Positions 52,511-62,063 of a DNA stretch of 64,000 bases are shown here, in pieces. The position numbers and the translations under genes were made by a program. Each line of letters starts with the position of its first letter. The first letter of the stretch is position 1. The stretch is taken from assembly GCA_002720865.1 (NCBI GenBank), contig PBIO01000031.1:1-64000 (forward strand), written 5' to 3'. The DNA is from Halobacteriovorax sp. GTDB lineage: Bacteria; Bdellovibrionota; Bacteriovoracia; Bacteriovoracales; Bacteriovoracaceae. The notes below the pieces were generated by a model, which ran no database searches, was not told the DNA's origin, and worked only from the letters and a program-made list of their open reading frames with translations.

Positions 52511-52528
52511 AAGCTCCTTATGGAGCTT
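52511..52528. promoter_or_regulatory. Hairpin around the ALDH start codon
   Basis: AAGCTCC (52511-52517) and GGAGCTT (52522-52528) form a perfect seven-base-pair stem whose TTAT loop and first stem base contain the ATG at 52520. No ribosome binding site precedes it. It may limit initiation, or act as an end for the small upstream gene. Confidence 0.45.
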
Positions 52529-53890
52529 AAAGTTTTCGATAAATATTCTAAAAGTCTTTTAGGGACAACTGAACTGGCAACGGCCGAAGCAGTTGAAGAA
52601 GTTCTCTTAGGGGCAACTAAATCATTTCAGGAATTAAAAAAAACATCTGCCGGTGAGCGATCTGCTTGGCTTAGGTCCCTTGCCTCATTGATTCAAAGAG
52701 ATTCTCAAAGATTAGCAGGCCTTATTACGGCCGAAGCTGGTAAACCCATTTCCTATTCATTAGGTGAAGTGGCCAGGTCAGTTACAACTTTAAACTTTGC
52801 AGCAGATGAATGTTTAAAGTTTGGCGGTGAAGTCGTTGGAGTTGATTTTGGTGCAGGTGCTGGTAAGCAGGCCTATACCCAAAGATTTCCCATTGGACCG
52901 ATCCTTGGAATTGCTCCTTTTAATTTTCCTCTCAATTTAATTTTACATAAACTTGGTCCGGCCTTGGCCGTCGGAGCACCAACTATCATAAAGCCCTCCC
53001 TCTATACACCCTTAACCGCACTTGCTCTTGAAGAGCTGGCCAGTGAAGCGGGAATCCCGAAATCGGCCTTTCAAGTTGTGGTTTGTGAAAATGAGCTTTG
53101 TGAAAAAATATTACTTGATGAAAGAGTTAAAGCCTTTTCTTTTACTGGCTCTCCAAAAGTTGGATGGGACTTAAAAGCTAAAGTTCCAAAAAAGAAAACC
53201 ACTCTTGAACTTGGTGGGAACGCAGCTGTCATCGTCGATCAAACCGCTGATTTAAATTTAGCAGTCAATGCCATAGCAAGCGGAGCCTTTTTATACTCGG
53301 GACAAATCTGTATCTCCACTCAAAGAATTTTTATACAAGATGAAATTTATAATAAGTTTTTAAATATGCTCACTGAAAAAGTGGAATCCTTAAAAGTTGG
53401 GGACCCTCATGATCCGGCTACAATTGTAGGACCTTTAATTGACCCTCTTCATATGACAAGAGTTTCAGACTGGGTCAATGAAGCGGTGGATGCAGGAGCT
53501 CAAGTTCACTGCGGTGGTGAGGCCTTTGATGAAGAGCATGGTCTTTATAAGCCAACCTTAATCTCTGATGCCAAAAATGAATTGCGAATTGTTTGTGAAG
53601 AAGTTTTTGGACCTGTTGCTGTACTTCAAAAATTTGGGCATTTTTCTCACGCCCTTGAAGAAGTCAATAAATCTAAATTTGGTCTTCAGGCCGGTGTGTT
53701 TACAAATAGGTTAGACCATATGAAACAAGCTTTTAATGAATTAGAAGTTGGGGGGGTTATGATCAATAATGTTCCTGGCTTTAGAGTGGACTCCATGCCA
53801 TACGGCGGAGTTAAGGAAAGTGGATTTGGCCGCGAAGGAATTCGCTACGCCATGGAAGAGATGACAGAAGAAAAATTATTAGTTTTTTAA
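52520..53890 (+). CDS. Aldehyde dehydrogenase family protein
   Basis: 456 residues, normal ALDH length. Motifs are GIAPFNFPLN (oxyanion Asn), KPSLYTPL, FTGSPKVGWDL, LELGGNAA (general base Glu), YSGQICISTQRIF (catalytic Cys) and EEVFGPVA. The N-terminal VFDKYSKSLLG start is typical of lactaldehyde/succinate-semialdehyde-like branches; the substrate cannot be fixed. It lies 10 bases before gltX on the same strand. Confidence 0.9.
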   Translation: MELKVFDKYSKSLLGTTELATAEAVEEVLLGATKSFQELKKTSAGERSAWLRSLASLIQRDSQRLAGLITAEAGKPISYSLGEVARSVTTLNFAADECLKFGGEVVGVDFGAGAGKQAYTQRFPIGPILGIAPFNFPLNLILHKLGPALAVGAPTIIKPSLYTPLTALALEELASEAGIPKSAFQVVVCENELCEKILLDERVKAFSFTGSPKVGWDLKAKVPKKKTTLELGGNAAVIVDQTADLNLAVNAIASGAFLYSGQICISTQRIFIQDEIYNKFLNMLTEKVESLKVGDPHDPATIVGPLIDPLHMTRVSDWVNEAVDAGAQVHCGGEAFDEEHGLYKPTLISDAKNELRIVCEEVFGPVAVLQKFGHFSHALEEVNKSKFGLQAGVFTNRLDHMKQAFNELEVGGVMINNVPGFRVDSMPYGGVKESGFGREGIRYAMEEMTEEKLLVF

Positions 53891-53900
53891 AGGATAGAAT

Positions 53901-55325
53901 ATGACAGTTCGAGTTCGTTACGCTCCAAGCCCAACAGGTCACCAGCATATCGGTGGTGCCCGTACCGCTCTTTACGATTTAATTTTTGCAAAGTCCCAAG
54001 GGGGAACTTTTGTTCTTAGAGTTGAAGATACAGATCAAGAGCGCTCTAAAAGAGAGTACGAAGACTCTTTATTGGAAGACTTTAAATGGCTAGGATTAGA
54101 ATTTGACGAAGGTCCTCATAAACCAGGTGCCCATGGCCCCTACCGCCAATCAGAAAGAATCGAGCTTTATAAAGAGCTAGCTTGGAAGCTTGTTGAAGAA
54201 GGAAAGGCCTATCCTTGTTTTTTAACTTCAGAAGAACTTGAAAAACTTACGGCAGAAGCTGAAGCAGAAAAAAAAGCTCCTCATACATATCATGGAAAAT
54301 ATAGAAATTTAGACCCGGCCGAAGCTAAAGCAAAAGTAGATGGGGGAGCTGAATACGTTATCAGATTTAAGAACCCACAAAAAGAAGTTAGCTTTACAGA
54401 TATGGTTAGAGGAGAGGTAAAGTTTTACCCAGATATGGTTGGTGACTTTGTTATCCTTAGGGCCAATGGTTATCCGGTTTATAACTTCTGCTGTGTTGTG
54501 GATGACTGGAAAATGGAAATCACTCATGCCTTTAGGTCTGAAGAGCATTTAAATAATTCTTTAAGACAGCTCCTTTTATATGAGGCTTTTGATGCTAAAC
54601 CTCCTGTCTTTGCTCATCTATCAATGCTTGTTGGTGAAGATAGAAAAAAGCTTTCTAAACGTCATGGAGCCACTTCTGTAAGGCAATATAAAGATCAACA
54701 CTATCTGCCAGCGGCTCTATTAAATTATCTTTGCCTTCTTGGATGGTCTCATCCTGAAGAGACAGATATATTTGATGTATATGAATTAGAAAAAGGGTTT
54801 GATGCTTCTCGTTTTAACAAGTCACCAGCTCTTTACGATATTCAAAAACTAAAGTTTTTTAATGAACAGCATTTAAGAGCTCTTCCAGAAGATAAACTTC
54901 TTGAGCATGCCCTTGAGGCCTTACCTGCTGAAAGTAAATTTAGAACTCAAGATTCTGACTGGCAGAATAAGTGTCTAGGCGTTTTCAAAGAAAAAATTCA
55001 ACTTATAACTGAACTCGATGAAATGACCTCTGTTCTTTTTAATGAGGGAACCAGTGATTCTGAAGACTATAAAGAGGCTATGAGTTGGGAGACAACTCCA
55101 CAAATTCAAGCTTACTTAAAGGGAGAGCTAGAATCACTTGAAGGTGACTTCGTCTCTGAAGAAAAGGTTGGTGAGTGGATGAATTACCTTAAAAAGGAAT
55201 TGAAAATAAAAGGTAAACCACTTTTTATGGGGGCCCGTGCTTGCTTAACAGGGCAAGTTCATGGACCTGACTTAAAAGGGATTGTTGCCTTAACACCTAA
55301 GACCGTCTTACTTAGCCGCTTCTAA
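53901..55325 (+). CDS. gltX: Glutamyl-tRNA synthetase
   Basis: 474 residues, standard length. Class I motifs are YAPSPTGHQHIGGARTALYD (HIGH equivalent), VEDTDQERSK and KKLSKRHGA (KMSKS). Charges tRNA-Glu, and possibly tRNA-Gln in organisms lacking GlnRS. A potential AAAGGA lies before the ATG. Its last 18 bases overlap the convergent SGNH-hydrolase gene. Confidence 0.95.
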   Translation: MTVRVRYAPSPTGHQHIGGARTALYDLIFAKSQGGTFVLRVEDTDQERSKREYEDSLLEDFKWLGLEFDEGPHKPGAHGPYRQSERIELYKELAWKLVEEGKAYPCFLTSEELEKLTAEAEAEKKAPHTYHGKYRNLDPAEAKAKVDGGAEYVIRFKNPQKEVSFTDMVRGEVKFYPDMVGDFVILRANGYPVYNFCCVVDDWKMEITHAFRSEEHLNNSLRQLLLYEAFDAKPPVFAHLSMLVGEDRKKLSKRHGATSVRQYKDQHYLPAALLNYLCLLGWSHPEETDIFDVYELEKGFDASRFNKSPALYDIQKLKFFNEQHLRALPEDKLLEHALEALPAESKFRTQDSDWQNKCLGVFKEKIQLITELDEMTSVLFNEGTSDSEDYKEAMSWETTPQIQAYLKGELESLEGDFVSEEKVGEWMNYLKKELKIKGKPLFMGARACLTGQVHGPDLKGIVALTPKTVLLSRF

Positions 55326-56489
55326 GTCCTCTGATATGGCCTGGCCAATATGCTGGGCCTTTATCGCAAGACCACTATCATTAACATGGGCAAAGTCTGT
55401 AAAGATGGAATCATCTTTTTTTTGCATCAACTTGTATAAATCGACAAAGAGAACATGGGGCTTAAATTCTGAAACTAAGTCCCTCATAATCTGATTGCAT
55501 TGCTCTATATGCCTGGCCATTCCAGGATCAAAGTTTTTTCCACTTGAAACAAAGGGCTGAGTTGTCAAAACGACTTTCGTTTTATTGGCCATGGCCGAAG
55601 TGATGATGGCCCTAAGGTTTCTTTTAAAAGGAATAAGCTCTTTCAGGTCCTTATAATTTTCGGTGGTTTCTTGTCTTTTTATTTTTAAGTTTGAGTCTAT
55701 AAAGCGCCAGCTTGGGTATGGAGTTAGCTTATGCTTTAAATGGCGATATAGTGCCGAAAACCTAATTAAATATAAGTCAGGGATAAAAGGAAGTTCCCAA
55801 GACTTAAGGGCATGAGCATAGTCAGACCTAAAAGTTTTGTCATCTGTATTTCTAACGACATTATCATTCCATCCCTGATGAATAACTAAATAGTCTGGCT
55901 TTAATTCAATAACGTTTAAAAAATAATTAATCATTGTATGGGTGGAGGTGAAGTAGGCCTGCCCGAAGTTTAAAACTTCTGCTTTATCATTAAATATTTC
56001 TTGAAGCTTATTAGGATAACCAGAGGCCGTAGTAGATCCCCCAAGAGTTACAACTCGAGAAACGGTTTTATTTTTCTTTGGAGTTTTTGTAGGAAAACCA
56101 CGGTACCACTTATTGGAACCTGAAAACTGTAAAAAGGGGTGACCCTGAAACTCAGCTCCGTTAGGATATGTGCTCTTGGCCCAGGCCTTATTCGCCTCAT
56201 ACGCCACAGGGTTTGACTTAATAATTAATCTCCCGGCGAGCTCAGCCCCTAATAAAATATAAAGCGAAAGACAGAAGAGAATAATTTTTTCTGACCTAAT
56301 CATCCCCATTAGAACGCAAACAGAAAAGGCGATGATGGCAAAACAAAAAGAGCCGCTGGCCAAAATTTCACCAAGGCCAAATTCTCCCATGGCAAAAACA
56401 TGGGGAAAAAGAATGGGAAGATATAGAGGTCCTATAAAGAGCCCCATAACCCCAATTAGCTTAATCAGTTTATCTTTAGTGTCGTTCAT
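55308..56489 (-). CDS. Membrane-anchored SGNH/GDSL hydrolase
   Basis: 393 residues. Three N-terminal hydrophobic segments (about 10-95) precede an SGNH domain: TLGGSTTASGYP (Ser), LNFGQA (Gly), HQGWNDN (Asn) and DFAHVNDSG (Asp/His). Membrane-linked members often transfer or remove acetyl groups from envelope polysaccharides, or act as lipases. Substrate unknown. Overlaps the end of gltX. Confidence 0.8.
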   Translation of the reverse strand: MNDTKDKLIKLIGVMGLFIGPLYLPILFPHVFAMGEFGLGEILASGSFCFAIIAFSVCVLMGMIRSEKIILFCLSLYILLGAELAGRLIIKSNPVAYEANKAWAKSTYPNGAEFQGHPFLQFSGSNKWYRGFPTKTPKKNKTVSRVVTLGGSTTASGYPNKLQEIFNDKAEVLNFGQAYFTSTHTMINYFLNVIELKPDYLVIHQGWNDNVVRNTDDKTFRSDYAHALKSWELPFIPDLYLIRFSALYRHLKHKLTPYPSWRFIDSNLKIKRQETTENYKDLKELIPFKRNLRAIITSAMANKTKVVLTTQPFVSSGKNFDPGMARHIEQCNQIMRDLVSEFKPHVLFVDLYKLMQKKDDSIFTDFAHVNDSGLAIKAQHIGQAISEDLEAAK

Positions 56490-56591
56490 ATATTGAATTC
56501 TATTCTAGACGAGAACTTATCTAATTTTAAAGATTTACCTCTATGCTATTGAAAATACTTTAGCTTTTGACGCGCTGCGCACCTGTAAAAA

Positions 56592-56620
56592 TTCCGGAAT
56601 CATTAATTGGTATTTCGGAA
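56592..56620. promoter_or_regulatory. Operator-like dyad
   Basis: TTCCGGAAT (56592-56600) and ATTTCGGAA (56612-56620) are inverse complements with one mismatch, 11 bases apart, about 50 bases before the start of the RoxA-like operon. A regulator site is possible. Confidence 0.35.
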
Positions 56621-56668
56621 AAATTCCATCACCTGATAGGTTCTCTTTGGAATATTAGAGGGGAGTAA

Positions 56669-58054
56669 ATGATTTCGATCTTAGCTAGATTAGCCATAGC
56701 GTCGCTTCTATGGGCTAACATGCCAAAGGCTTATGCAACTAGTTGTATAGACCTTATGAATGGTTTTTTAACCGTGAAGACTAATGAAGTTAGTCAGACG
56801 CAAAGCTTTAAGTCATGGGCCCTTAAAGAGGCCAGTGACCTTGAGCTAAGTGAAAAAGTTCTTAAAACTTTAGATTCAAAACTAAGCTCAGCAGAATTAA
56901 AACCAGATAAGGAAGAGTTTCGATCTTTCTTACTATTTCTTGATAGTTTAAACGAAAAGAATAGGCTTAAGCTTATTGCAGATCTTGATCAGCTTGGCAG
57001 CCAAGAACCAACTTCTAAACTTATTAAAAAACATAAAAAAATTCAAAAGATTGTGGCCAAAGGTAATGAAAAACAGGCCCGTAAGTTAACAAAAGAGATT
57101 GAATTAGAAAATCCAGGGATTCCAAAGTCTGAAGTAGAGGCGAGAGTCTCAAAAGAAATGCTTGAGTATTCAAAAAAATACGAAAGATTAACTTATGGCT
57201 GTCGTTCCACCAAGTGGACTCCTGAAAGAAAAGCCGCTGCTCAGAGCTTTAAAAAGTTCACCATCGGGATTGGTCTGGCTTCTTCAATTGGGGCCTATAC
57301 CTATCAAAACTGGGACAGAGATGTTGATGCCAAGTGGATTGGAAGGCTTGGTTACGAGTTAACCGTAGGTACTCTTGTTGGACTAGTTGCTTCGAAAATT
57401 GTTTCAAACCCGGAGAATACTCCAGTGGCCCTTGCTCTTAAGAAGTATTTCTTTAGTAGAGGAACTGGTCTCGTTGATATGGTGGCCTATGGGGCTCTTT
57501 TTGGAATTTCAGATGAGGAAGCAAAGGCTCGTCTGGAAAAACTAATGAATGATCCAAATAGGAAAGCAGAAATCGAAAAACTTCGTAAGTATATGGACGA
57601 TAAAAATCTGTATCAAAAATTTAAGGAAAAATTTGTTGAGACGGTTAAGAAATATAAAGAAAACGGCGAGCCCCTAAAAGGTGATGGAAAAATCCTAGAA
57701 CCTATTAGTGGAAAGTCTGTTGATTGGGATAGTTTAAGTAGCGAAGACTTAGAAGATGAGGCTATTCAAAACCTTCTTCTAACTTCAATCATGCAGCAGA
57801 TGTATGATGAGCAAAAAGGTGATCTTATTGCGACGGGTAATGCTGGATCGGATAGGTATGCCTTTCATGCGGCCTATGGAGCGTTAATGCTTCCAAAGGA
57901 TACTTTTGTATCTTTATATATTTATAACACCCTTTGTATGGGGGCCTTAAACCCTAAAGCGGCCTTAATAAAAGCCGTCGCTCTCTTTGCACTGAATCGC
58001 GCGGTTTTTGATCAAGTTTACTACTTCTCTAGAAGAACGAGTATTAATCAGTAG
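56669..58054 (+). CDS. Hypothetical exported/membrane protein
   Basis: 461 residues with a signal peptide (about 1-23, ending AYA) and GAGGGGAG before the ATG. The first 180 residues are charged and helical. Hydrophobic segments at about 195-210, 228-245 and the C-terminus suggest membrane association, with a soluble helical stretch between. No family recognised. It lies eight bases before the di-haem cytochrome gene and probably shares its transcript. Confidence 0.6.
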   Translation: MISILARLAIASLLWANMPKAYATSCIDLMNGFLTVKTNEVSQTQSFKSWALKEASDLELSEKVLKTLDSKLSSAELKPDKEEFRSFLLFLDSLNEKNRLKLIADLDQLGSQEPTSKLIKKHKKIQKIVAKGNEKQARKLTKEIELENPGIPKSEVEARVSKEMLEYSKKYERLTYGCRSTKWTPERKAAAQSFKKFTIGIGLASSIGAYTYQNWDRDVDAKWIGRLGYELTVGTLVGLVASKIVSNPENTPVALALKKYFFSRGTGLVDMVAYGALFGISDEEAKARLEKLMNDPNRKAEIEKLRKYMDDKNLYQKFKEKFVETVKKYKENGEPLKGDGKILEPISGKSVDWDSLSSEDLEDEAIQNLLLTSIMQQMYDEQKGDLIATGNAGSDRYAFHAAYGALMLPKDTFVSLYIYNTLCMGALNPKAALIKAVALFALNRAVFDQVYYFSRRTSINQ

Positions 58055-58062
58055 GACAGATC

Positions 58063-59817
58063 ATGACAAAAGTCAGTGTTCAAAGATTTAAGAATTCTAT
58101 GCTTTCTACGAGAAATTTTAAGTGGCATGCTTTATCTATGATTTTTCCACTTCTTATTGTGACAACTTTGTTTTCTGCCTCAGCAAATGCCTTTGGGCCG
58201 GACTGGACGGAAAATGCCAGACTACCTGAAAGTGGTTCAAGAAAAAACATCTATGAATTAAAAGGTGATGAGTTTAAAAAAGTAAACCGCGCTGGAAAGA
58301 TTCATGCAAGCTCTTATCCCGTGACCGTTACTGGAGCCTTACTTCCATATGAAGCGACCAGAAGAGTGGTGGAAGCGGATACGAAAAATCCTATTCGAAG
58401 ATGGATCTATAATATTGGCAGAAAATCTCTAGGCTTTAAGTCCATGGACGATATGTATAAGTGGGTTGGTCTTAATGACTTTAACGAAGAGGATGCCACT
58501 GGTATTTTTAAGATCCCTTATCCAAATGATGAAAAACCAGACTATCCCATGGGCGCTACCTTTATGAAGCGCTTTGGAGAAACCGGTTTAACTTTTAGCT
58601 GTACTACTTGCCATTCCACAAGGCTTTTTGGCAAAACAGTTTTTGGTCTTAATAATAAAAGGCCAAGGGCCAATGAATTCTTTCTCATGGGTCAAAAACA
58701 TGTTCCAAAACTATTACCAGGGTTCTTTAAGGTAGGGGCTAAGGCCACTAAGGGTGAAACGCAAATGTATCGTGAGGCCAGAAAGAATATTATGGCCATT
58801 GGGGCAGTTGCTCCTCAGGTTTTAGGACTTGATTCTTCTCTAGCTCAGGTGGCTCTTTCCTTAGCAAAAAGAAATCAAGACCCCTACGCCACCTATAATA
58901 AAAAACTTCAAAAAAACCCAAGACCCAATGCCCTTGAGCACTTTGTGGCCGACTCAAAGCCAGGTGTTTGGTGGAATCTTAAATACAAGACTCGTTGGCT
59001 TCGAGATGGCTCTATTGTTAGTGGCAATCCTATTTATACAAACTTTTTATGGAATGAAATCGGTAGGGGAACGGACTTAAAGAAACTTGAGAAATGGATG
59101 AAGGAAAACGATCAGGTGGTTAAAGAGCTAACGGCAGCTGTCTTTGCAACAGAGGCTCCTAAGTGGACTGATTTCTTTCCAGCAGAATCCATTGATCTTC
59201 CTTCGGCCAAAAGAGGTCAGAAACATTTTAAGAAAAGCTGCGCTAAATGCCATGGTGCTTATGATAAAACTTGGGATTTGCCTGGTTCAGAAGAGCTAAC
59301 ATTAGAAGAGCAACTAACTACGGCTAAAGTGGTCTATCCTAAAAAGACGAGAGTTAAAGATGTGGGAACCGATCCTAATAGGTGGATGGGGATGCAGCAT
59401 TTTTCTGAGGACCTAAACCGCTTGGCCATTTCTAAATGGATGAAAACAAAAGTCGTTCCGCAAAAAGGTTATGTGCCACCGCCACTTGTTGGTGTCTTTG
59501 CACGTTATCCTTATTTTCACAACAACTCGGCTCCATCTCTATGTGATGTTCTAAGTAAGCCAAAGGATAGAACTGTTATCTTTTATCAAGGACCAGCTGA
59601 AGATCCAGAGACTGATTATGATTCTGAATGTGTTGGGTACCCCACTGGAAGAGATATTCCTAAAAAGTGGTATGAAGAGAAAGAGGCTAAATTTGATACC
59701 AGAAAGCCCGGACTATCCAATTCAGGGCATTATAAGATGTTTATAAATGAGGATGGATCAGAAAAGTATTCTCCAGCTGAGAAAAAAGAACTTATCATGT
59801 TCTTAAAGACCCTCTAG
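58063..59817 (+). CDS. RoxA-like di-haem c-type cytochrome
   Basis: 584 residues. A signal segment (about 24-42, ending ASANA) leads to two haem-binding motifs, CTTCH (180-184) and CAKCH (393-397). A later PPLVGVFARYPYFHNNSAPSL (His486) is the conserved region of the cytochrome c peroxidase/MauG/RoxA superfamily. Size and order fit RoxA/RoxB-like proteins, the best known of which are rubber oxygenases; many relatives have unknown substrates. Periplasmic. It lies between a hypothetical gene and a BASS transporter gene, both on the same strand with 8-9 base gaps. Confidence 0.8.
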   Translation: MTKVSVQRFKNSMLSTRNFKWHALSMIFPLLIVTTLFSASANAFGPDWTENARLPESGSRKNIYELKGDEFKKVNRAGKIHASSYPVTVTGALLPYEATRRVVEADTKNPIRRWIYNIGRKSLGFKSMDDMYKWVGLNDFNEEDATGIFKIPYPNDEKPDYPMGATFMKRFGETGLTFSCTTCHSTRLFGKTVFGLNNKRPRANEFFLMGQKHVPKLLPGFFKVGAKATKGETQMYREARKNIMAIGAVAPQVLGLDSSLAQVALSLAKRNQDPYATYNKKLQKNPRPNALEHFVADSKPGVWWNLKYKTRWLRDGSIVSGNPIYTNFLWNEIGRGTDLKKLEKWMKENDQVVKELTAAVFATEAPKWTDFFPAESIDLPSAKRGQKHFKKSCAKCHGAYDKTWDLPGSEELTLEEQLTTAKVVYPKKTRVKDVGTDPNRWMGMQHFSEDLNRLAISKWMKTKVVPQKGYVPPPLVGVFARYPYFHNNSAPSLCDVLSKPKDRTVIFYQGPAEDPETDYDSECVGYPTGRDIPKKWYEEKEAKFDTRKPGLSNSGHYKMFINEDGSEKYSPAEKKELIMFLKTL

Positions 59818-59826
59818 AATTTTCCT

Positions 59827-60696
59827 ATGTCAGAATTCTCACTAATTGAACAGGCTCTTATGGGCCTGATGGTATTTGCCCTCATGTTTGCGGTTGGGTG
59901 CTCACTTTTTTTCGAAGATTTTAAAACAACCTTAATCAGGCCGAAAAGTTTCCTCATAGGTATTTGCGGTCAATTTCTTTTAATGCCCCTAATTGCTTTT
60001 GGAATTTATAAAGTATTCTCTCTTCCTTTTGAAATTGGTTTGGCATTAATTTTAGTTAGCTGCGCTCCAGGGGGTTCGACTTCTAATCTCTTTAGTTTCT
60101 TTGCTAAGGCCAATGTGGTTCTCTCTGTTTGTCTTACAATCGCCACCACTTTTTTAGCTACTATAATGATGCCCCTTTTATTGTCTTTATATATGGACTT
60201 TGGAGATAAGGAACTCTCTATTCCATTTATTAAAATGTTTGGAACCTTACTAGCGGCTCTTTTTCCTATACTCGTTGGGATGTTTGTACGCTTTAAATTC
60301 GAGGATAAGGCCTCTTTAATTGAAAAGTGGGCCACTCGCTTTGGGCATCTTATGATTCTTTTGATGGTTGCGATTTGGATACCAAAACTAAAAGATGCCA
60401 TCAATATCCATAACCTAAAAACTTATGGGGCTATTTATCTTTTATGCTTTTTGGCCATGGTTTTTGGCAATCTTCTAGCGAGAGTCTTTAGCCTTCCAAA
60501 AAGGGATCGAAGAACCATCTCTCTTGAAGTAGGAATTCAAAATGCACCATTGGCCTTTGCCATCCTTGGATTAAGTTTTGGAAAAGAGCTTATGCAATCT
60601 GTGGGTTGGGTTTGCTTAGTTTACGGAGCTTTTTCTTTTAGCAATGCCATCAACTTCACACTCCTTTTTTGGTGGCGGGATAAAAAGGAAATTTAG
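59827..60696 (+). CDS. Bile acid:sodium symporter (BASS) family transporter
   Basis: 289 residues, about nine hydrophobic segments. LVSCAPGGSTSNLFSFFAKANVVLSV is the BASS core with the conserved PGGS...N. A C-terminal LEVGIQNAPLAFAIL matches the second discontinuous helix. Members move organic anions such as sterol acids, pantoate or pyruvate with sodium. Nine bases after the RoxA-like gene. Confidence 0.88.
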   Translation: MSEFSLIEQALMGLMVFALMFAVGCSLFFEDFKTTLIRPKSFLIGICGQFLLMPLIAFGIYKVFSLPFEIGLALILVSCAPGGSTSNLFSFFAKANVVLSVCLTIATTFLATIMMPLLLSLYMDFGDKELSIPFIKMFGTLLAALFPILVGMFVRFKFEDKASLIEKWATRFGHLMILLMVAIWIPKLKDAINIHNLKTYGAIYLLCFLAMVFGNLLARVFSLPKRDRRTISLEVGIQNAPLAFAILGLSFGKELMQSVGWVCLVYGAFSFSNAINFTLLFWWRDKKEI

Positions 60697-60709
60697 GGGA
60701 AAGGTCTTC

Positions 60710-60832
60710 TCAGGGGTTCCCTAGTTGAGAGAGGGAGAGTGTGTTGGAGTTGTTGGAAACCCCTGAGTAAGCCCAATTGGGACCGAGGGCCAAAATACTA
60801 AGAAAAACTATTAAAAGCAGAGACTTAAGCAT
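60710..60832 (-). CDS. Small exported peptide (40 residues)
   Basis: ATG at 60832 has GGAGG six bases upstream. The peptide starts MLKSLLLIVFLSILALGP and ends with a short Ser/Asn-rich tail, so it is a signal peptide with about 15-18 mature residues, or a small membrane protein. Arms CTCAGGGGTTCC (60709-60720) and GGAAACCCCTGAG (60755-60767) form a nearly perfect inverted repeat across its 3' half. No homologue known to me. Confidence 0.5.
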   Translation of the reverse strand: MLKSLLLIVFLSILALGPNWAYSGVSNNSNTLSLSQLGNP

Positions 60833-61124
60833 TTGATTCCTCCGTCGTTGATATATTCAGATTAGAATTTCAAACAAGATTCGTTGTCAGAACTTTGTTA
60901 AGTTTCCGTAATTTCGATGTAGTCGTTTTCTTGTTTAATTGAAAAATATATAGCTGATCTTCTTAAGATCCTTCGTCATAGTGTAAGTATCGAAGTAATT
61001 TATCGTACTTTCAGTAGCTTATACTTCGTCATCAGGTGTTAGATTTGTGACACGACGAACAAAATTACAGGTATATTACCCAATTCCTTGAACCCCGCGT
61101 CAAAAACCTCTACAAAGTATATAG
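60833..61124. other. Intergenic region between divergent genes
   Basis: About 290 AT-rich bases between the small leftward peptide gene and the rightward repeat-protein gene. It must hold both promoters. CTTCGTCAT-type direct motifs near 60971 and 61028 recur, but I see no consensus promoter pair or structured RNA. Confidence 0.4.
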
Positions 61125-62063
61125 ATGAAAATTTTAATATCCTTCCTATTGCTATGTCTTGTTAGCTCCGCCCATGCTGGCCGAGATGACTTAATCATTT
61201 ATAAGTCTGGAGACGGAACTTATGTTCGTACAAATATTGTCGATCACTGTGTAGACAGTGGATATATCCGTCCCAAAAATATCGAAGTTGCTAGCAGAAA
61301 ATTCTGCGACATTATCGGACCTGATGGAAGACAGTCACTAGAAGAGTGCGAAGACGAGTACGTTGTTCGCGAAGTACTTAAAAGACATATGTATCTAAAA
61401 GAAACAATTCACTTAGGAAATAGTCGTATTTTTACTCGCTACTATAGAGATAAGTATGTTGCTAAGAGAACTTTTCCAAAGTGTGAAAAAGAGATTATTG
61501 AAAGAGATCACGGAATGTATGTAACTCGAGAAGCTACATTACAGGAAAGACTTTTCTATGGAGCTCTTCATCAAGAAGGGATCACCTCAATAACTAATGA
61601 AACAATTTCTCCTAAGCAGGCCCAAGAGGGACGCTGGGGACAAGACGGAGATCGTATCAGGTCAATAATGATCTATTACGATACGCCCGATTGTAATAAT
61701 GGAAATGTTAATAATGGAAATAATGAATTTAGAGAATCAAACTTTTTTCGCCAAGGCGGAGAAGGGTCTGGCTCCGGTCGATTAGGTGGAGAAGGGTCTG
61801 GCTCTGGTCACCTTGGAGGCGAAGGGTCTGGTTCAGGTCATATGGGCGGCGAAGGCTCAGGCTCTGGTTATATGGGCGGCGAAGGCTCAGGAACTGGAAG
61901 AGTTATGACAACTGTAAATATAACACCACAGAGATTAAATACACTTCGAATTAGACCGAATCTTGTTGAGAGACAATTAGGGATTAGACCAGCAATGGCT
62001 CGGTATCTAACTGGTGAAGAAGAAATACCAAGAAGTATTATGGGGGTACGATGTCAGAAATAA
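61125..62063 (+). CDS. Exported protein with Gly/Ser repeat linker
   Basis: 312 residues with a signal peptide (about 1-18, ending AHA). An N-terminal domain (about 20-195) contains six cysteines in a C-only-in-first-half pattern suited to disulphides. Residues about 211-259 are five copies of a Gly-Glu-Gly-Ser-rich decamer. A short C-terminal domain (about 50 residues) follows. The repeat looks like a flexible spacer. No ribosome site is clear. The gene overlaps the next by 13 bases. Confidence 0.65.
   Translation: MKILISFLLLCLVSSAHAGRDDLIIYKSGDGTYVRTNIVDHCVDSGYIRPKNIEVASRKFCDIIGPDGRQSLEECEDEYVVREVLKRHMYLKETIHLGNSRIFTRYYRDKYVAKRTFPKCEKEIIERDHGMYVTREATLQERLFYGALHQEGITSITNETISPKQAQEGRWGQDGDRIRSIMIYYDTPDCNNGNVNNGNNEFRESNFFRQGGEGSGSGRLGGEGSGSGHLGGEGSGSGHMGGEGSGSGYMGGEGSGTGRVMTTVNITPQRLNTLRIRPNLVERQLGIRPAMARYLTGEEEIPRSIMGVRCQK
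61755..61900 (+). repeat. 30-base tandem repeat, about five copies
   Basis: Units of 30 bases encode GGEGSGSG plus two variable residues (RL, HL, HM, YM); the last unit is shorter. Third-position differences between copies show that the array is not freshly duplicated. Confidence 0.9.

Noticed and set aside
61755-61900. Possible CRISPR-like repeats
   Set aside because: The 30-base units are contiguous, without spacers, and encode an in-frame Gly/Ser decamer.
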